In this document: one piece after another, positions 8,785-18,228 of the stretch
How the letters are laid out: each line of letters begins with the position of its first letter
How positions within the stretch are numbered: the first letter of the stretch is position 1
Origin: Bacillus sp. FJAT-28004
GTDB lineage: Bacteria > Bacillota > Bacilli > Paenibacillales > Paenibacillaceae
Reading direction: 5' to 3'
DNA: 64,000 nt
NCBI RefSeq assembly: GCF_001280845.1
Contig: NZ_LGHP01000001.1
Location: 2,318,435 to 2,382,434 of the forward strand
Notes under the pieces: generated by a model
What the model saw: the letters and a program-made list of their open reading frames with translations, nothing else
Database searches by the model: none
Told to the model about the DNA's origin: nothing
Position numbers and translations under genes: made by a program

Positions 8785-8809
8785 GAGGGCGAAAGCCCTC
8801 TTTTTTTTT
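8785..8809 (+). terminator. Rho-independent terminator after cotE
   Basis: GAGGGC-GAAA-GCCCTC tetraloop hairpin followed by nine T. Confidence 0.95.
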
Positions 8810-8867
8810 GAAATTATTAAAAAAGCAATATTTAGCTTTAGAAACCTAGATTAAAGGCGGGAACGCA

Positions 8868-10283
8868 ATGGCTTCGACGTGGATATGGCGAGGCAGCTAT
8901 GATCGGCTGGAGAAAATTACATACGATGTCAACGAGCCGCATACCTCTGGAGAGCGCAATGGGCAGCCGCTGCATGCGCAGTCTTGGACTGTGGTGAGTC
9001 CTGGCGATGCTGTGCTCGCATGGTCAGATGCTCGCACTATAGATAGCAGCCGGTTTACTGGGGCATGGATTCTTAATGTAAACGGCTACATTGCAAAAAA
9101 GCTGCACAATACGGAGAAACGGCGTATTTGGCGTCGAGCAGGCTTATGCGGCGGTCCCGCTCTTCATAGTGAACGTTTGTTTCGCATCAGTGTCGTACAT
9201 TTGGAGCCCGTCGAAATGCTGCGCATTGATTCCACGGGGAGGCCGATGCAGGGGAAATCGCTGCTTCCGATCAGTGGCGGATGGCCTGATGATCCAGCGC
9301 TGCGCAGAGTGGCGCGTATCGCGGTTGCGGCTCTTTATGCGCTTGGCCTCGATATTGGTGAGGCCGAGGTGTGGCTTGGCGGGGACGGGCGCACAGCCGT
9401 CCATGATGCTTGGCCGAAGCTGAGGGATACGAGGCTGGAGGCTGCTTCGCTAAGGCGATTCGCCGCGTGGCATGCCGCGGCGAGAGCGGGGACTGTGGAT
9501 CGGCAGCTGCTCATCGGCGCCGATCCGGAGTTTGTGCTAGTGACGCCGGCCGGGAAGATTGCGTCGGCGTCGCGGTTTTTTGGAGCTGGCGTCGGCGGGG
9601 CGGCCGGTGCCGACGCTTTGCTCGTAGGGCGACGGCTGCTCTATCCCGTCGCCGAGCTGCGGCCTGAGCCGGCCGATAGCCCGGCCGCGCTCGCCGCGAA
9701 CGTGCGGCGGCTGCTGCTGCGCGCCGCCGATCGCATCAGCGACCCCGCGTTGCGCTGGGCCGCTGGAGCTATGCCCGTGCCGGGGCTTGCGCTCGGCGGG
9801 CATATTCACCTCAGCGGAACGCCGCTAACGAGCCGCTTGCTCCGCCTGCTGGACAGCTACGCGGCATTCCCGCTTGCTCTTGTTGAGGACCCCGCAGGGC
9901 GGGCCCGCCGTCCAAGGTATGGAACGCTTGGGGACTTCCGATTGCAGCCGCATGGCGGGTTCGAGTACCGAACGCTACCGAGCTGGCTAGTATCGCCTGC
10001 GGCAGCCAAAGCCTCCTTCGCGCTGGCGCTTATTTGCGCCCGCGAGGAACTAAATCTATCCTACATCCCTGCACTGGATGAGCATTTTGTAGAAGCCTAT
10101 TATTCAGGCGACCGTGCCGAGCTGGTCGACTGTTTGGATGGCCTCGCCTCAGCACTCTCGGCCACAGCAAGCTACTCCGCACTAGCCTCATACATTGAGC
10201 CATTATTTGATGCCGCAAGAAAAGGCACAACATGGAATGAAAGCTCTGATATACGCGTGAAATGGAGGCTGCCTTTGAAGTGA
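8868..10283 (+). CDS. Putative amidoligase (COOH–NH2 ligase-type) domain protein
   Basis: A 471-residue protein. Its central/C-terminal part (about residues 210–440) shows GADPEFVL, then ELRPEP, GGHIHLSG and FEYRTLPSWL. These are the hallmarks I associate with the phiEco32-type COOH–NH2 ligase family, distant relatives of glutamine synthetase/glutamate-cysteine ligase that form amide bonds. The N-terminal ~200 residues have no domain I recognise. Its place between cotE and mutS suggests, but does not show, a spore-related modification role. The centre (about 9400–9910) is far richer in G+C than the flanking genes. AAAGGCGGG (8853–8861) precedes the ATG. A degenerate copy of its 3' end recurs at 10436–10496. 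Confidence 0.75.
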   Translation: MASTWIWRGSYDRLEKITYDVNEPHTSGERNGQPLHAQSWTVVSPGDAVLAWSDARTIDSSRFTGAWILNVNGYIAKKLHNTEKRRIWRRAGLCGGPALHSERLFRISVVHLEPVEMLRIDSTGRPMQGKSLLPISGGWPDDPALRRVARIAVAALYALGLDIGEAEVWLGGDGRTAVHDAWPKLRDTRLEAASLRRFAAWHAAARAGTVDRQLLIGADPEFVLVTPAGKIASASRFFGAGVGGAAGADALLVGRRLLYPVAELRPEPADSPAALAANVRRLLLRAADRISDPALRWAAGAMPVPGLALGGHIHLSGTPLTSRLLRLLDSYAAFPLALVEDPAGRARRPRYGTLGDFRLQPHGGFEYRTLPSWLVSPAAAKASFALALICAREELNLSYIPALDEHFVEAYYSGDRAELVDCLDGLASALSATASYSALASYIEPLFDAARKGTTWNESSDIRVKWRLPLK

Positions 10284-10496
10284 TAGGCTTGCTCCTTGTT
10301 GACCTGTATGTCGTGATCACCTCAGCAATTTTGGCTCAACGATTAGAGCTCATTCAGTTACCACGCTTCACGGCATTCGTCTTTTACAACAAGTTATAAT
10401 TCAATGCTGCATGGAGAAGGGGGACAGGGGGTGGAGAGCTCCGATATGCGCGCTAAATGAAATTGTGGTGGACTTCAAAAACTTAGGCTTGTTCCT
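10241..10496. repeat. Duplicated 3' end of the amidoligase gene
   Basis: The segment 10241–10297 (gene end plus 14 nt) and the segment 10436–10496 share AGCTC-GATAT-CGCG--AAATG and end in TAGGCTTG-TCCT, at a spacing of about 195 bp. The second copy is degenerate and non-coding. It leads directly into the first 212-bp unit. Confidence 0.6.
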
Positions 10497-11321
10497 AACG
10501 GACATACAGTCCGCTATTTTAAAGTATTGAGCTCAAATTTGAATCTAACGGACATAGAATCCGCTATTCGGGCAAAATGGAGCTAAAACGAACTCGTGGA
10601 GCCAAATAAGAGCTTGTATGTCCGTTAGTGCTGCAAAAAGAGGGGTATTGCGCATAATAACGTATCTAGTGTCCGTTAACTTCTCTTCTTAGTTAGCTCA
10701 TACCTCCTAACGGACATACAAGCCGCTATTTTGAAGAATCGGGCTCAAACTTTAATCTAACGGACATAGAATCCGCTATTCAGGCAAAATGGAGCTAAAA
10801 CTAACTCGTGGAGCCAAATAGGAGCTTGTATGTCCGCTAGTGCTGCAAAAAGAGGGGTATAGCGCATAATAACGTATCAAGAGTCCGTTAACTTCTCTTC
10901 TTAGTTAGCTCAAACTTCCTAACGGACATACAAGCCGCTATTTTGAAGAATCGGGCTCAAATTTGAATCTAACGGACATAAAATCCGCTATTCGGGCAAA
11001 ATGGAGCTAAAACGAACTCGTGGAGCCAAATAAGAGCTTCTATGTCCGTTAGTGCTGCAAAAAGAGGGGTATTGCGCATAATAACGTTTCTAATGTCCGT
11101 TAACTTTTCTACTTAGTTAGCTCAAACTTCCTAACGGACATACAATCGAGCACTTTGATGAGACGAGTAATACGAAGAGATATGCCACTGAAATACGAGA
11201 AGTAGTGATTTGGTCGGTATGTCTCCATCATTAGGGGGGCTAACCGTAGTGCTGCATCAACAGGTAAATGGAGCATAATAACGTATCTAGTGTTTGTTAA
11301 TAAAACTCCCAAGTTAGCTCA
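10494..11321. repeat. 212-bp tandem repeat array (three full units plus a decayed fourth)
   Basis: Units start at 10494, 10706, 10918 and 11130, exactly 212 bp apart, each with CCTAACGGACATAC. The first three are highly similar. The fourth keeps its two ends but its middle has diverged. Each full unit carries TAACGGACA twice on the + strand and twice inverted. In units 1–2 the first copy (CTAACGGACATACA.GC) is the reverse complement, or nearly so, of the GCTTGTATGTCCG.TAG later in the unit, so each unit can fold on itself. The stretch 10284–11625 contains no gene I can support. Confidence 0.9.
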
Positions 11322-11625
11322 AAAAAATGTTACATAAACAGTCGCAAATCTTAATGTAATTCCGCTCACCTGCATTCTCATACATTACAATAATCCTAGC
11401 AGCTAAACGGCTAAAACAACTCCCAAACATTCTCCTACACACCCTCAAACCACTCTCAAGTCTTTTCACTTATGGCGCACATCTGTTCCGCTTGTTATAA
11501 TGAATATCTACTGTTTACTGCAAGGGCGCAAAAGGTTTACTTTTACTCGCCCATGTAATTAACGATATTAATTATATGAATATATACGGAGCAGCATGCT
11601 GCCCACGTTTTTGAGGAGGATCGGA

Positions 11626-14325
11626 ATGGCTGGATATACTCCAATGATTTTGCAATACCTATCAATAAAAGAAGAAGCAAAAGACGCTTTTCTATTTTTT
11701 CGATTAGGCGATTTTTATGAGATGTTTTTTGATGACGCCATTGCCGCTTCACGCGAGCTGGAAATTACGCTGACAGGGCGAGAGGGCGGCGGCGAGCAAA
11801 AAATACCGATGTGCGGTGTACCTTATCACTCCGCCGAGAATTATATTAGCAGACTAGTCGACAAAGGCTACAAAGTAGCGATTTGCGAGCAGGTGGAGGA
11901 TCCGTCAGCGGCAAAAGGCGTTGTTCGCCGAGAAATTGTTCGGATCATTACACCAGGTACCGTTATGGAATCGAAGGCGCTTGATGGGAATTCGAATAAC
12001 TTTATCGCTGCGATCATCCGCGTTCAGGGTTCATTTGGGCTATCCGCTTGTGATTTATCGACAGGGGAGCTTTATGTAACCTCATTCCCAGAGCATGTTG
12101 AAGCGTTAATCGATGAAATAAATGTGTATCAGCCGTCTGAGCTGGTTGGAGACAAAGAACTGCTTGACCGTGTTCAAGAAGCTGCCGTTTGGAACAAGCA
12201 ATTGCTGCTAACAGCTCGTGAGCCAATGGCGGCTGACAAGCTTGCAGAGCAGTTCGGAGATCATGAGCTTGCCAAAATTTCAGGAGCCCGTCTGCTAGCC
12301 GTTAGCGTACTTACAGGTTATTTGGACGAAACTCAGAAACGTTCGCTTGGGCATGTTCGCACTATAACGAATTATGAGCCAAATCAATATATGATTTTGG
12401 ATCATTATACACGTAGAAATTTGGAACTAACTGAAACGGTTCGCGATCGCAATAAAAAAGGCTCACTGTTATGGCTGCTGGATCGTACGCAAACGTCTAT
12501 GGGGGCGCGGCTGCTTCGCCGCTGGATCGACAAGCCGCTATTAAACAGTGCTGCTGTTGAAGCCCGCTTGGATGCGGTGGAGACCTTATACTTAAATTTG
12601 ATTTTACGAGACGATATTCGCTCGGAGCTTCAGCCCATCTATGATCTTGAACGGCTGGTAGGCAGAGTAGCCTTCGGCAGTGCAAACGGGCGTGACTTAA
12701 ATGCGCTTCGCAGCTCGCTTCGCCGTATTCCACAGCTGACTGCTTTATGTGAGCAATCTGGGTCGGAAGTGCTAAAGGCTCTTGTGGACGGGACGGACAA
12801 TTGCGCTGATTTAGCTGATCTGATAGAGACGGTACTAGTTGACGATCCTCCTGTAACGATTAGAGAAGGAGGACTAATTCGTGCTGGCTACGATGTTTAT
12901 TTGGATCAATTGCGCGAGGCGAGCACGAACGGGAAAAAATGGTTGGCTGAGCTCGAACGTCAAGAGCGTGAGGCAACTGGCATTAAAACGTTGAAAATCG
13001 GTTATAACCGCATTTTTGGCTACTATTTAGAAGTTTCAAAAGCGAATTTGTCAAGCTTGCCTGAAGGTAGATATGAGCGCAAGCAAACGTTAGCTAATGC
13101 GGAACGGTTCGTAACGCCAGAGCTCAAAGAGAAGGAGCGTCTTATTCTCGAAGCCGAGGATAAAATGGTCGATTTGGAACATGGGCGATTCATTGAGCTT
13201 CGTGACCATTTGTCTCTTCATCTCCATCGGCTGCAAAAAGCCGCTGCTATTATCGCAGAGCTTGATGTTTATCAGTCACTAGCGACTGTCAGCGCTGAGC
13301 GCCGGTTTTCTCGTCCGCGCGTGACCGAAGAGTATGATTTGCAAATTGAGGAAGGCAAACATCCTGTCGTTGAAGCGATGATGGATGGAACGCCATTTAT
13401 CTCAAATGGTACCGCGCTTCATAAAGATGAGCAGTGGATGCTTCTGATTACAGGACCCAATATGGCTGGCAAAAGCACGTACATGCGTCAAGTTGCTCTT
13501 ATTTGCATCATGGCTCAAATGGGATGTTTTGTTCCTGCTAAATCAGCCGTTATCCCGCTTATCGACCGCATATTTACTCGTATAGGAGCAGCTGACGATC
13601 TTATTGGTGGGCAGAGCACCTTTATGGTTGAGATGAAGGATATCCAACTGATGACGGAGAAAGCTACGGCTAAGAGCCTAGTTATTATTGATGAGCTGGG
13701 ACGCGGCACTTCAACGGGTGAAGGAATGGCAATTGCACAAGCGGTAATAGAATATGTGCACCACCATATCGGATGTAAAGCGCTTGTTTCAACGCATTTT
13801 CACGAACTTGCGCATCTAGAGGAATCTTTGCCGTCATTATCCAACGCACGTATGGCTGTCGAAGAAAGCGGCGATAATGTAACGTTTCTACGTAAGCTTA
13901 TTCCCGGTGCTGCAAGTACTAGTTACGGCATCTATTGTGCACAATTGGCTGGGTTGCCGCAATCGATCATTGGACGAGCTTATGAGCTGCTTGATGAGAC
14001 GATCGTACATGATTCTCCGAAACAAGTAACCGGTACCGAAACGACTGTTCAAAGCAACCGATTCTCATATCCAGCACACCAGGAGACTTCTGTGTTCTCG
14101 GATGAAAAGATTCGAAATGAGAGAGTTAACGAGTCCCATGCAATGGTACAGCTGTCGATATTTGATGAGCCAGCAGCTGCTGTTGAAGCGGAGCCAGTAC
14201 GCAAGAAGGCGAATCCGAAAGCCGAGCAACTGGCGGAGCAATTACGTAAGCTGGATTTGTTCAACTTGACGCCAATGCAAGCTATGCAATGGCTGAACGA
14301 TATGAAATCGAAATTAAATGACTAG
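11626..14325 (+). CDS. mutS: DNA mismatch repair protein MutS
   Basis: An 899-residue mismatch-recognition ATPase. It has the N-terminal mismatch-binding domain with the FYEMF Phe-x-Glu motif near residue 31, a helical lever/clamp region, Walker A GPNMAGKST near residue 610 and Walker B DELGRGTST with D689/E690. A variable tail ends in a LDLFNLTPMQAM helix. The in-frame ATG at 11596 lacks a ribosome binding site. The ATG at 11626 has GAGGAGG at 11613–11619 and gives the standard start MAGYTPM. It is followed after 27 nt by mutL in the same operon. Confidence 0.97.
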   Translation: MAGYTPMILQYLSIKEEAKDAFLFFRLGDFYEMFFDDAIAASRELEITLTGREGGGEQKIPMCGVPYHSAENYISRLVDKGYKVAICEQVEDPSAAKGVVRREIVRIITPGTVMESKALDGNSNNFIAAIIRVQGSFGLSACDLSTGELYVTSFPEHVEALIDEINVYQPSELVGDKELLDRVQEAAVWNKQLLLTAREPMAADKLAEQFGDHELAKISGARLLAVSVLTGYLDETQKRSLGHVRTITNYEPNQYMILDHYTRRNLELTETVRDRNKKGSLLWLLDRTQTSMGARLLRRWIDKPLLNSAAVEARLDAVETLYLNLILRDDIRSELQPIYDLERLVGRVAFGSANGRDLNALRSSLRRIPQLTALCEQSGSEVLKALVDGTDNCADLADLIETVLVDDPPVTIREGGLIRAGYDVYLDQLREASTNGKKWLAELERQEREATGIKTLKIGYNRIFGYYLEVSKANLSSLPEGRYERKQTLANAERFVTPELKEKERLILEAEDKMVDLEHGRFIELRDHLSLHLHRLQKAAAIIAELDVYQSLATVSAERRFSRPRVTEEYDLQIEEGKHPVVEAMMDGTPFISNGTALHKDEQWMLLITGPNMAGKSTYMRQVALICIMAQMGCFVPAKSAVIPLIDRIFTRIGAADDLIGGQSTFMVEMKDIQLMTEKATAKSLVIIDELGRGTSTGEGMAIAQAVIEYVHHHIGCKALVSTHFHELAHLEESLPSLSNARMAVEESGDNVTFLRKLIPGAASTSYGIYCAQLAGLPQSIIGRAYELLDETIVHDSPKQVTGTETTVQSNRFSYPAHQETSVFSDEKIRNERVNESHAMVQLSIFDEPAAAVEAEPVRKKANPKAEQLAEQLRKLDLFNLTPMQAMQWLNDMKSKLND

Positions 14326-14352
14326 TTTCGTGAAAGGGGGAACGGCAACGTC

Positions 14353-16428
14353 ATGGCAAAAATTAATATATTGGACGAGCAGCTTGCCAACCAAATAGCC
14401 GCAGGTGAAGTGGTAGAGCGACCTGCCTCGGTCGTCAAAGAGCTTGTTGAGAATGCGGTCGACGCTGGCAGTACAACGGTTGATATTATGATCGAAGAAG
14501 GCGGCTTATCGCTTATTAAGGTCATCGACAATGGTTACGGCATAGAGGCATCTGATATCGTTACCGCGTTCCAGCGTCATGCGACGAGCAAAATCTCAGC
14601 GGCGAGCGACTTGTTCCGTATTGCGAGCCTTGGCTTCCGCGGAGAAGCTCTGCCGAGTATTGCAGCTGTTTCGAGGCTGCAATGTACCTCTTCGGAAACA
14701 TCGACAGGACTAGCTCGCCGGATTGTAATTGAGGGCGGCAAGGTTACGATTGATGAACCGGCAAATGCGCCGCAAGGTACGGAAATGACCGTGCGGGATT
14801 TATTTTACAATACGCCTGCGCGATTAAAATATATGAAAGCAATCCAAACGGAGCTTGGACATATTTCCGATTATATTAATCGGATTGCGCTCGCTCATCC
14901 TGGCATTGCTTTTACGTTCAAGCATAACGGAAATGTACTGCTCCGCACGTTAGGAACTGGCGATCGACTGCAAGTAATTGCAGCGGTATATGGCTCAAAT
15001 ACGGCGAAGGTAATGCTCAAAATCGAAGCGGAAACCTCGGATTATGAGCTGAGCGGCTATATCTCGAAACCGGAGCTCACTCGTGCGAATCGAAATGGGA
15101 TTACAGCCATCGTAAATGGACGATACATTCGCAGTCATACGATTAATCAATCGTTGCTGCAGGCGTATCATACGCTGCTGCCCATCAATCGTTTTCCGCT
15201 TGCGATATTAGAAATAGGAATGCACCCTAGCTTGCTGGATGTAAACGTTCATCCATCTAAGATGGAGGTCAGGTTCAGTAAAGAACCGGAGCTACGTACG
15301 ATGATTGAGGATGCGATTAAAGCGGTGCTAGGCCGCCAGCGTCATATTCCCGGACCAGAATCAAGCAATAAGCTGGAGCGTTCAAAGCCGTTGTTCGTTC
15401 AAGACGCGATTTCTTTCCATCGGCCTGAGCCGATGGCGGAATCGTTTAAGCCATACCAACCGACAGCAACGAATAAAACGTCTTCGACGCCTTATAAACA
15501 GCCGGTCATTGAACGGGAGTACGTTCCTAGGAATGCAGCTGAGAAGCTGTATGCTCCGCCTTCAACGTCTCCTACGGACAATTTTACAGTCCGTGAAACG
15601 TACGCACCTCGGGAGCAAGAACCTATAAATACAGCTTCGATGCTAGATTCTCTTGAAGCACCTGTAAATACGGCTTCGATTCTGAATGCGCAGCAAGAGG
15701 CAGCTGTAACGCAAGAATATGTAGAGGCTACAGCGTACCAAGTCGATTTGCCGCAAATTAACCATATAGAAGAGCCGCCAGCTTCTCAAGCAATGGTAGC
15801 TGAGCTGAGAACAGAAGAGGATACAATAGAGGATCAGCCATCATTTCCTGAGCTACACTGGATTGGACAGCATCATGGCACCTACATCGTAGCGCAATCC
15901 GAGGATGGTCTTTATTTAATCGATCAGCATGCTGCGCATGAACGGATCAATTATGAATACTTCTTTCAAAAATTCGGTAATCCTGAGGCCGCTAGCCAAC
16001 AATTACTTGTTCCGTTAACACTTGAATTTACAACAGGAGAAGCGATGCAGCTAAGGGACCTTATTCCTATGTTTGCACAAGCCGGAGTTGAGCTTGAGTC
16101 CTTTGGTCCACAAACGTTTCTTGTCCGTTCATACCCGGAATGGATGCCTCAGGGTGAGGAGCAGTCCTTGCTTGAGGAAATGGCAGATTTGCTCATATCT
16201 GAGCGAAAAACGATTGATATCGGCAAGCTGCGGGAGAAAGCGGCTATCATGTGTGCTTGCAAAGCTTCCATTAAAGCGAATGATCGCATGAACCGTGAAG
16301 AAGGCGAGACGCTGCTGACAAGGCTTGCAAATTGCAAACAGCCCTATACTTGTCCGCATGGTCGTCCAATCATTGTGCATCTGTCGACCTATCAGCTTGA
16401 AAAAATGTTCAAGCGGGTGATGTCGTGA
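14353..16428 (+). CDS. mutL: DNA mismatch repair protein MutL (endonuclease type)
   Basis: A 691-residue protein. The N-terminal GHKL ATPase shows IAAGEVVERP, DNGYGI and GFRGEAL. A Pro/Thr-rich linker spans about residues 340–500. The C-terminal domain holds the metal-binding nuclease motif DQHAAHERINYE starting at D524, together with ACKASIKAND and CPHGRP, so it should nick DNA like B. subtilis MutL rather than rely on MutH. A GGGGG ribosome binding site precedes the ATG at 14353. Its TGA overlaps the GTG start of the next gene. Confidence 0.97.
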   Translation: MAKINILDEQLANQIAAGEVVERPASVVKELVENAVDAGSTTVDIMIEEGGLSLIKVIDNGYGIEASDIVTAFQRHATSKISAASDLFRIASLGFRGEALPSIAAVSRLQCTSSETSTGLARRIVIEGGKVTIDEPANAPQGTEMTVRDLFYNTPARLKYMKAIQTELGHISDYINRIALAHPGIAFTFKHNGNVLLRTLGTGDRLQVIAAVYGSNTAKVMLKIEAETSDYELSGYISKPELTRANRNGITAIVNGRYIRSHTINQSLLQAYHTLLPINRFPLAILEIGMHPSLLDVNVHPSKMEVRFSKEPELRTMIEDAIKAVLGRQRHIPGPESSNKLERSKPLFVQDAISFHRPEPMAESFKPYQPTATNKTSSTPYKQPVIEREYVPRNAAEKLYAPPSTSPTDNFTVRETYAPREQEPINTASMLDSLEAPVNTASILNAQQEAAVTQEYVEATAYQVDLPQINHIEEPPASQAMVAELRTEEDTIEDQPSFPELHWIGQHHGTYIVAQSEDGLYLIDQHAAHERINYEYFFQKFGNPEAASQQLLVPLTLEFTTGEAMQLRDLIPMFAQAGVELESFGPQTFLVRSYPEWMPQGEEQSLLEEMADLLISERKTIDIGKLREKAAIMCACKASIKANDRMNREEGETLLTRLANCKQPYTCPHGRPIIVHLSTYQLEKMFKRVMS

Positions 16429-17201
16429 TTGTTACAACGACGGCTAAGCCCTCAGCTCGTATTTTGGAGCAAGCAAGCCGGCTTTCAACTGAGTTAGCCT
16501 CTCCGCTAAGAGCACGCGGAAATTTGACAGTCAATAAGCTTTTGACGTTAAGCCATGACAATCAATTAATCGTCGTAACAGAAGAAGAGGTTCGGTATTA
16601 CGACGGACAATCTGAGACACCGCTTTATTTTCACCCCAGCATGGCATTTGTTAGGGTAAAACGATTGCGACGCGGTGAAACAGATCCGCTTATTCAGCTT
16701 TCGGGATGTTTGGAAGGGGATCAAATCATTGATTGTACAGCTGGTTTAGCCTCTGATTCTCTTGTATTCTCTTATGCCTCAGGACCTACAGGAGTAGTTA
16801 CAGCGATAGAGAGCGAGCCCGTCCTATGCGCAATTGTTCGAGAGGGTCTGGCAGGTTATCAAACGAGTCTTCCTGATGTGAATGAGGCGATGAGACGTAT
16901 TAAGATGAAATGCATGAATCATTTGGAATACTTAATCGGATTGCCGGACAATAGTGTTGATATCGTTTATTTTGACCCTATGTTTCGGAAACCAATTAAC
17001 GAATCCAGCTCGATGGAGCCGCTTCGTGCAATTGCAAATATGGACGCCTTAACGGAGGAAGTCATTGAACAGGCGAAGCGTGTAGCAAGGAAAAGCGTAG
17101 TCCTTAAGGAGCATCAAGCTAGCGGAGAATTTACAAGACTTGGATTTGAACGCAGGCATGTGAATACTTCGAAAATTGCATATGGAGTGATACAGCTTTG
17201 A
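16425..17201 (+). CDS. RsmJ-like class I SAM-dependent methyltransferase
   Basis: A 258-residue protein starting with GTG at 16425 and overlapping the mutL stop by 4 nt. Motif I is DCTAGLASDSLVFS and the catalytic-region motif is YFDPMF. Both resemble the 16S rRNA m2G1516 methyltransferase RsmJ family, where the equivalents are DATAGLGRDAF and YLDPMFP. The Rossmann core spans about residues 85–230, and the first ~80 residues are unlike those of E. coli RsmJ. The target is therefore probably RNA but unproven. Its stop overlaps the miaA start, so mutL, this gene and miaA are translationally coupled. Confidence 0.8.
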   Translation: MIVTTTAKPSARILEQASRLSTELASPLRARGNLTVNKLLTLSHDNQLIVVTEEEVRYYDGQSETPLYFHPSMAFVRVKRLRRGETDPLIQLSGCLEGDQIIDCTAGLASDSLVFSYASGPTGVVTAIESEPVLCAIVREGLAGYQTSLPDVNEAMRRIKMKCMNHLEYLIGLPDNSVDIVYFDPMFRKPINESSSMEPLRAIANMDALTEEVIEQAKRVARKSVVLKEHQASGEFTRLGFERRHVNTSKIAYGVIQL

Positions 17202-18211
17202 GTGAAGAAACAAACAATGCACAGCAAGATCAAGAAGGACAGCCGGTGCGCAAGCAGCCCTTGTTAGTTCTTATTGGTCCAACAGCTGTAGGCAAGACGC
17301 GTTTGAGTCTAGATATTGCCAAAGCATGGAATGCTGAGATTATTTCGGGCGATTCGATGCAGGTATATCGAGGTATGGATATTGGCACAGCCAAAATAGG
17401 GATTGAAGAGCGTGAAGGCATTCCGCATCACCTTATTGATATTTGTGAGCCGGATGAAGCATATTCCGCTGCTGATTTCCAAGCAGGTGCAACCAAAGCG
17501 ATCTCGCAAATAGCCGAGCGCGGGAAACTGCCGTTTATCGTCGGAGGAACGGGTTTATATGTGGAGTCGGTTTGTTATCAGTTTCAGTTTGCAGAAATGG
17601 GGTCTGATGCTGTTTTCCGGCAAGAACAAGAGCGTTTTGCGACTGAATTTGGCGCCGAAGCTTTGCATGAGCGATTAGCTGCCATTGACCCCAAAGCTGC
17701 GGAGAGATTGCACCCTAACGACATGCGGCGAGTCATTCGGGCACTGGAAGTTTACCATATGACGGGACAAACCTTTTCCGATCAGCAAGCAGGCCAAACG
17801 AAGGTTTCACCATATGAGCTTTGCATTATCGGTTTGACTATGGACCGTGCTGAGTTGTATCGTAGAATAGAGCAGCGGATAGATGAGATGATGGATCTAG
17901 GTTTAGTAGATGAGGTGAGGCGTTTACTTGAGAGAGATTTACCGCCAGCAGCGGTAGCAATGCAAGGACTTGGCTACAAGGAGATTGCGCAGTATTTGCG
18001 TGGAGAATGCTCATTGGAAGCAGCGACTCAGCTCCTAAAAAGGGATACGAGAAGGTTTGCCAAACGCCAGCTTTCCTGGTTCCGTCATATGAATGACATT
18101 CATTGGATTGATATGGGGGAAAATTTTCACAACAATTTGCAATCTGTTCATGATATAATAGCAGGAAAGTTTCAAGTTAATCTTGAATATACTTCTAATC
18201 AATCTTTTTAA
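17198..18211 (+). CDS. miaA: tRNA dimethylallyltransferase MiaA
   Basis: A 337-residue enzyme that adds a dimethylallyl group to A37 of tRNAs reading UNN codons. The P-loop GPTAVGKT is at 27–34, followed by the substrate motif GDSMQVYRGMDIGTAK and the zinc/tRNA-binding helical insertion. The start is TTG at 17198, which overlaps the previous stop by 4 nt and has GGAG at 17184–17187. It is co-transcribed with mutSL upstream and hfq downstream (17-nt gap). Confidence 0.97.
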   Translation: MSEETNNAQQDQEGQPVRKQPLLVLIGPTAVGKTRLSLDIAKAWNAEIISGDSMQVYRGMDIGTAKIGIEEREGIPHHLIDICEPDEAYSAADFQAGATKAISQIAERGKLPFIVGGTGLYVESVCYQFQFAEMGSDAVFRQEQERFATEFGAEALHERLAAIDPKAAERLHPNDMRRVIRALEVYHMTGQTFSDQQAGQTKVSPYELCIIGLTMDRAELYRRIEQRIDEMMDLGLVDEVRRLLERDLPPAAVAMQGLGYKEIAQYLRGECSLEAATQLLKRDTRRFAKRQLSWFRHMNDIHWIDMGENFHNNLQSVHDIIAGKFQVNLEYTSNQSF

Positions 18212-18228
18212 GACGGGGGTAACGTCCA

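Noticed and set aside
9410..9809. Alternative frames on both strands inside the amidoligase-like gene
   Set aside because: High G+C in this stretch leaves few stop codons in all frames; only the main frame carries family motifs and a ribosome binding site.
10494..11321. CRISPR array
   Set aside because: The units are 212 bp and nearly identical throughout, without short repeats separated by unique spacers, and no cas gene is near.
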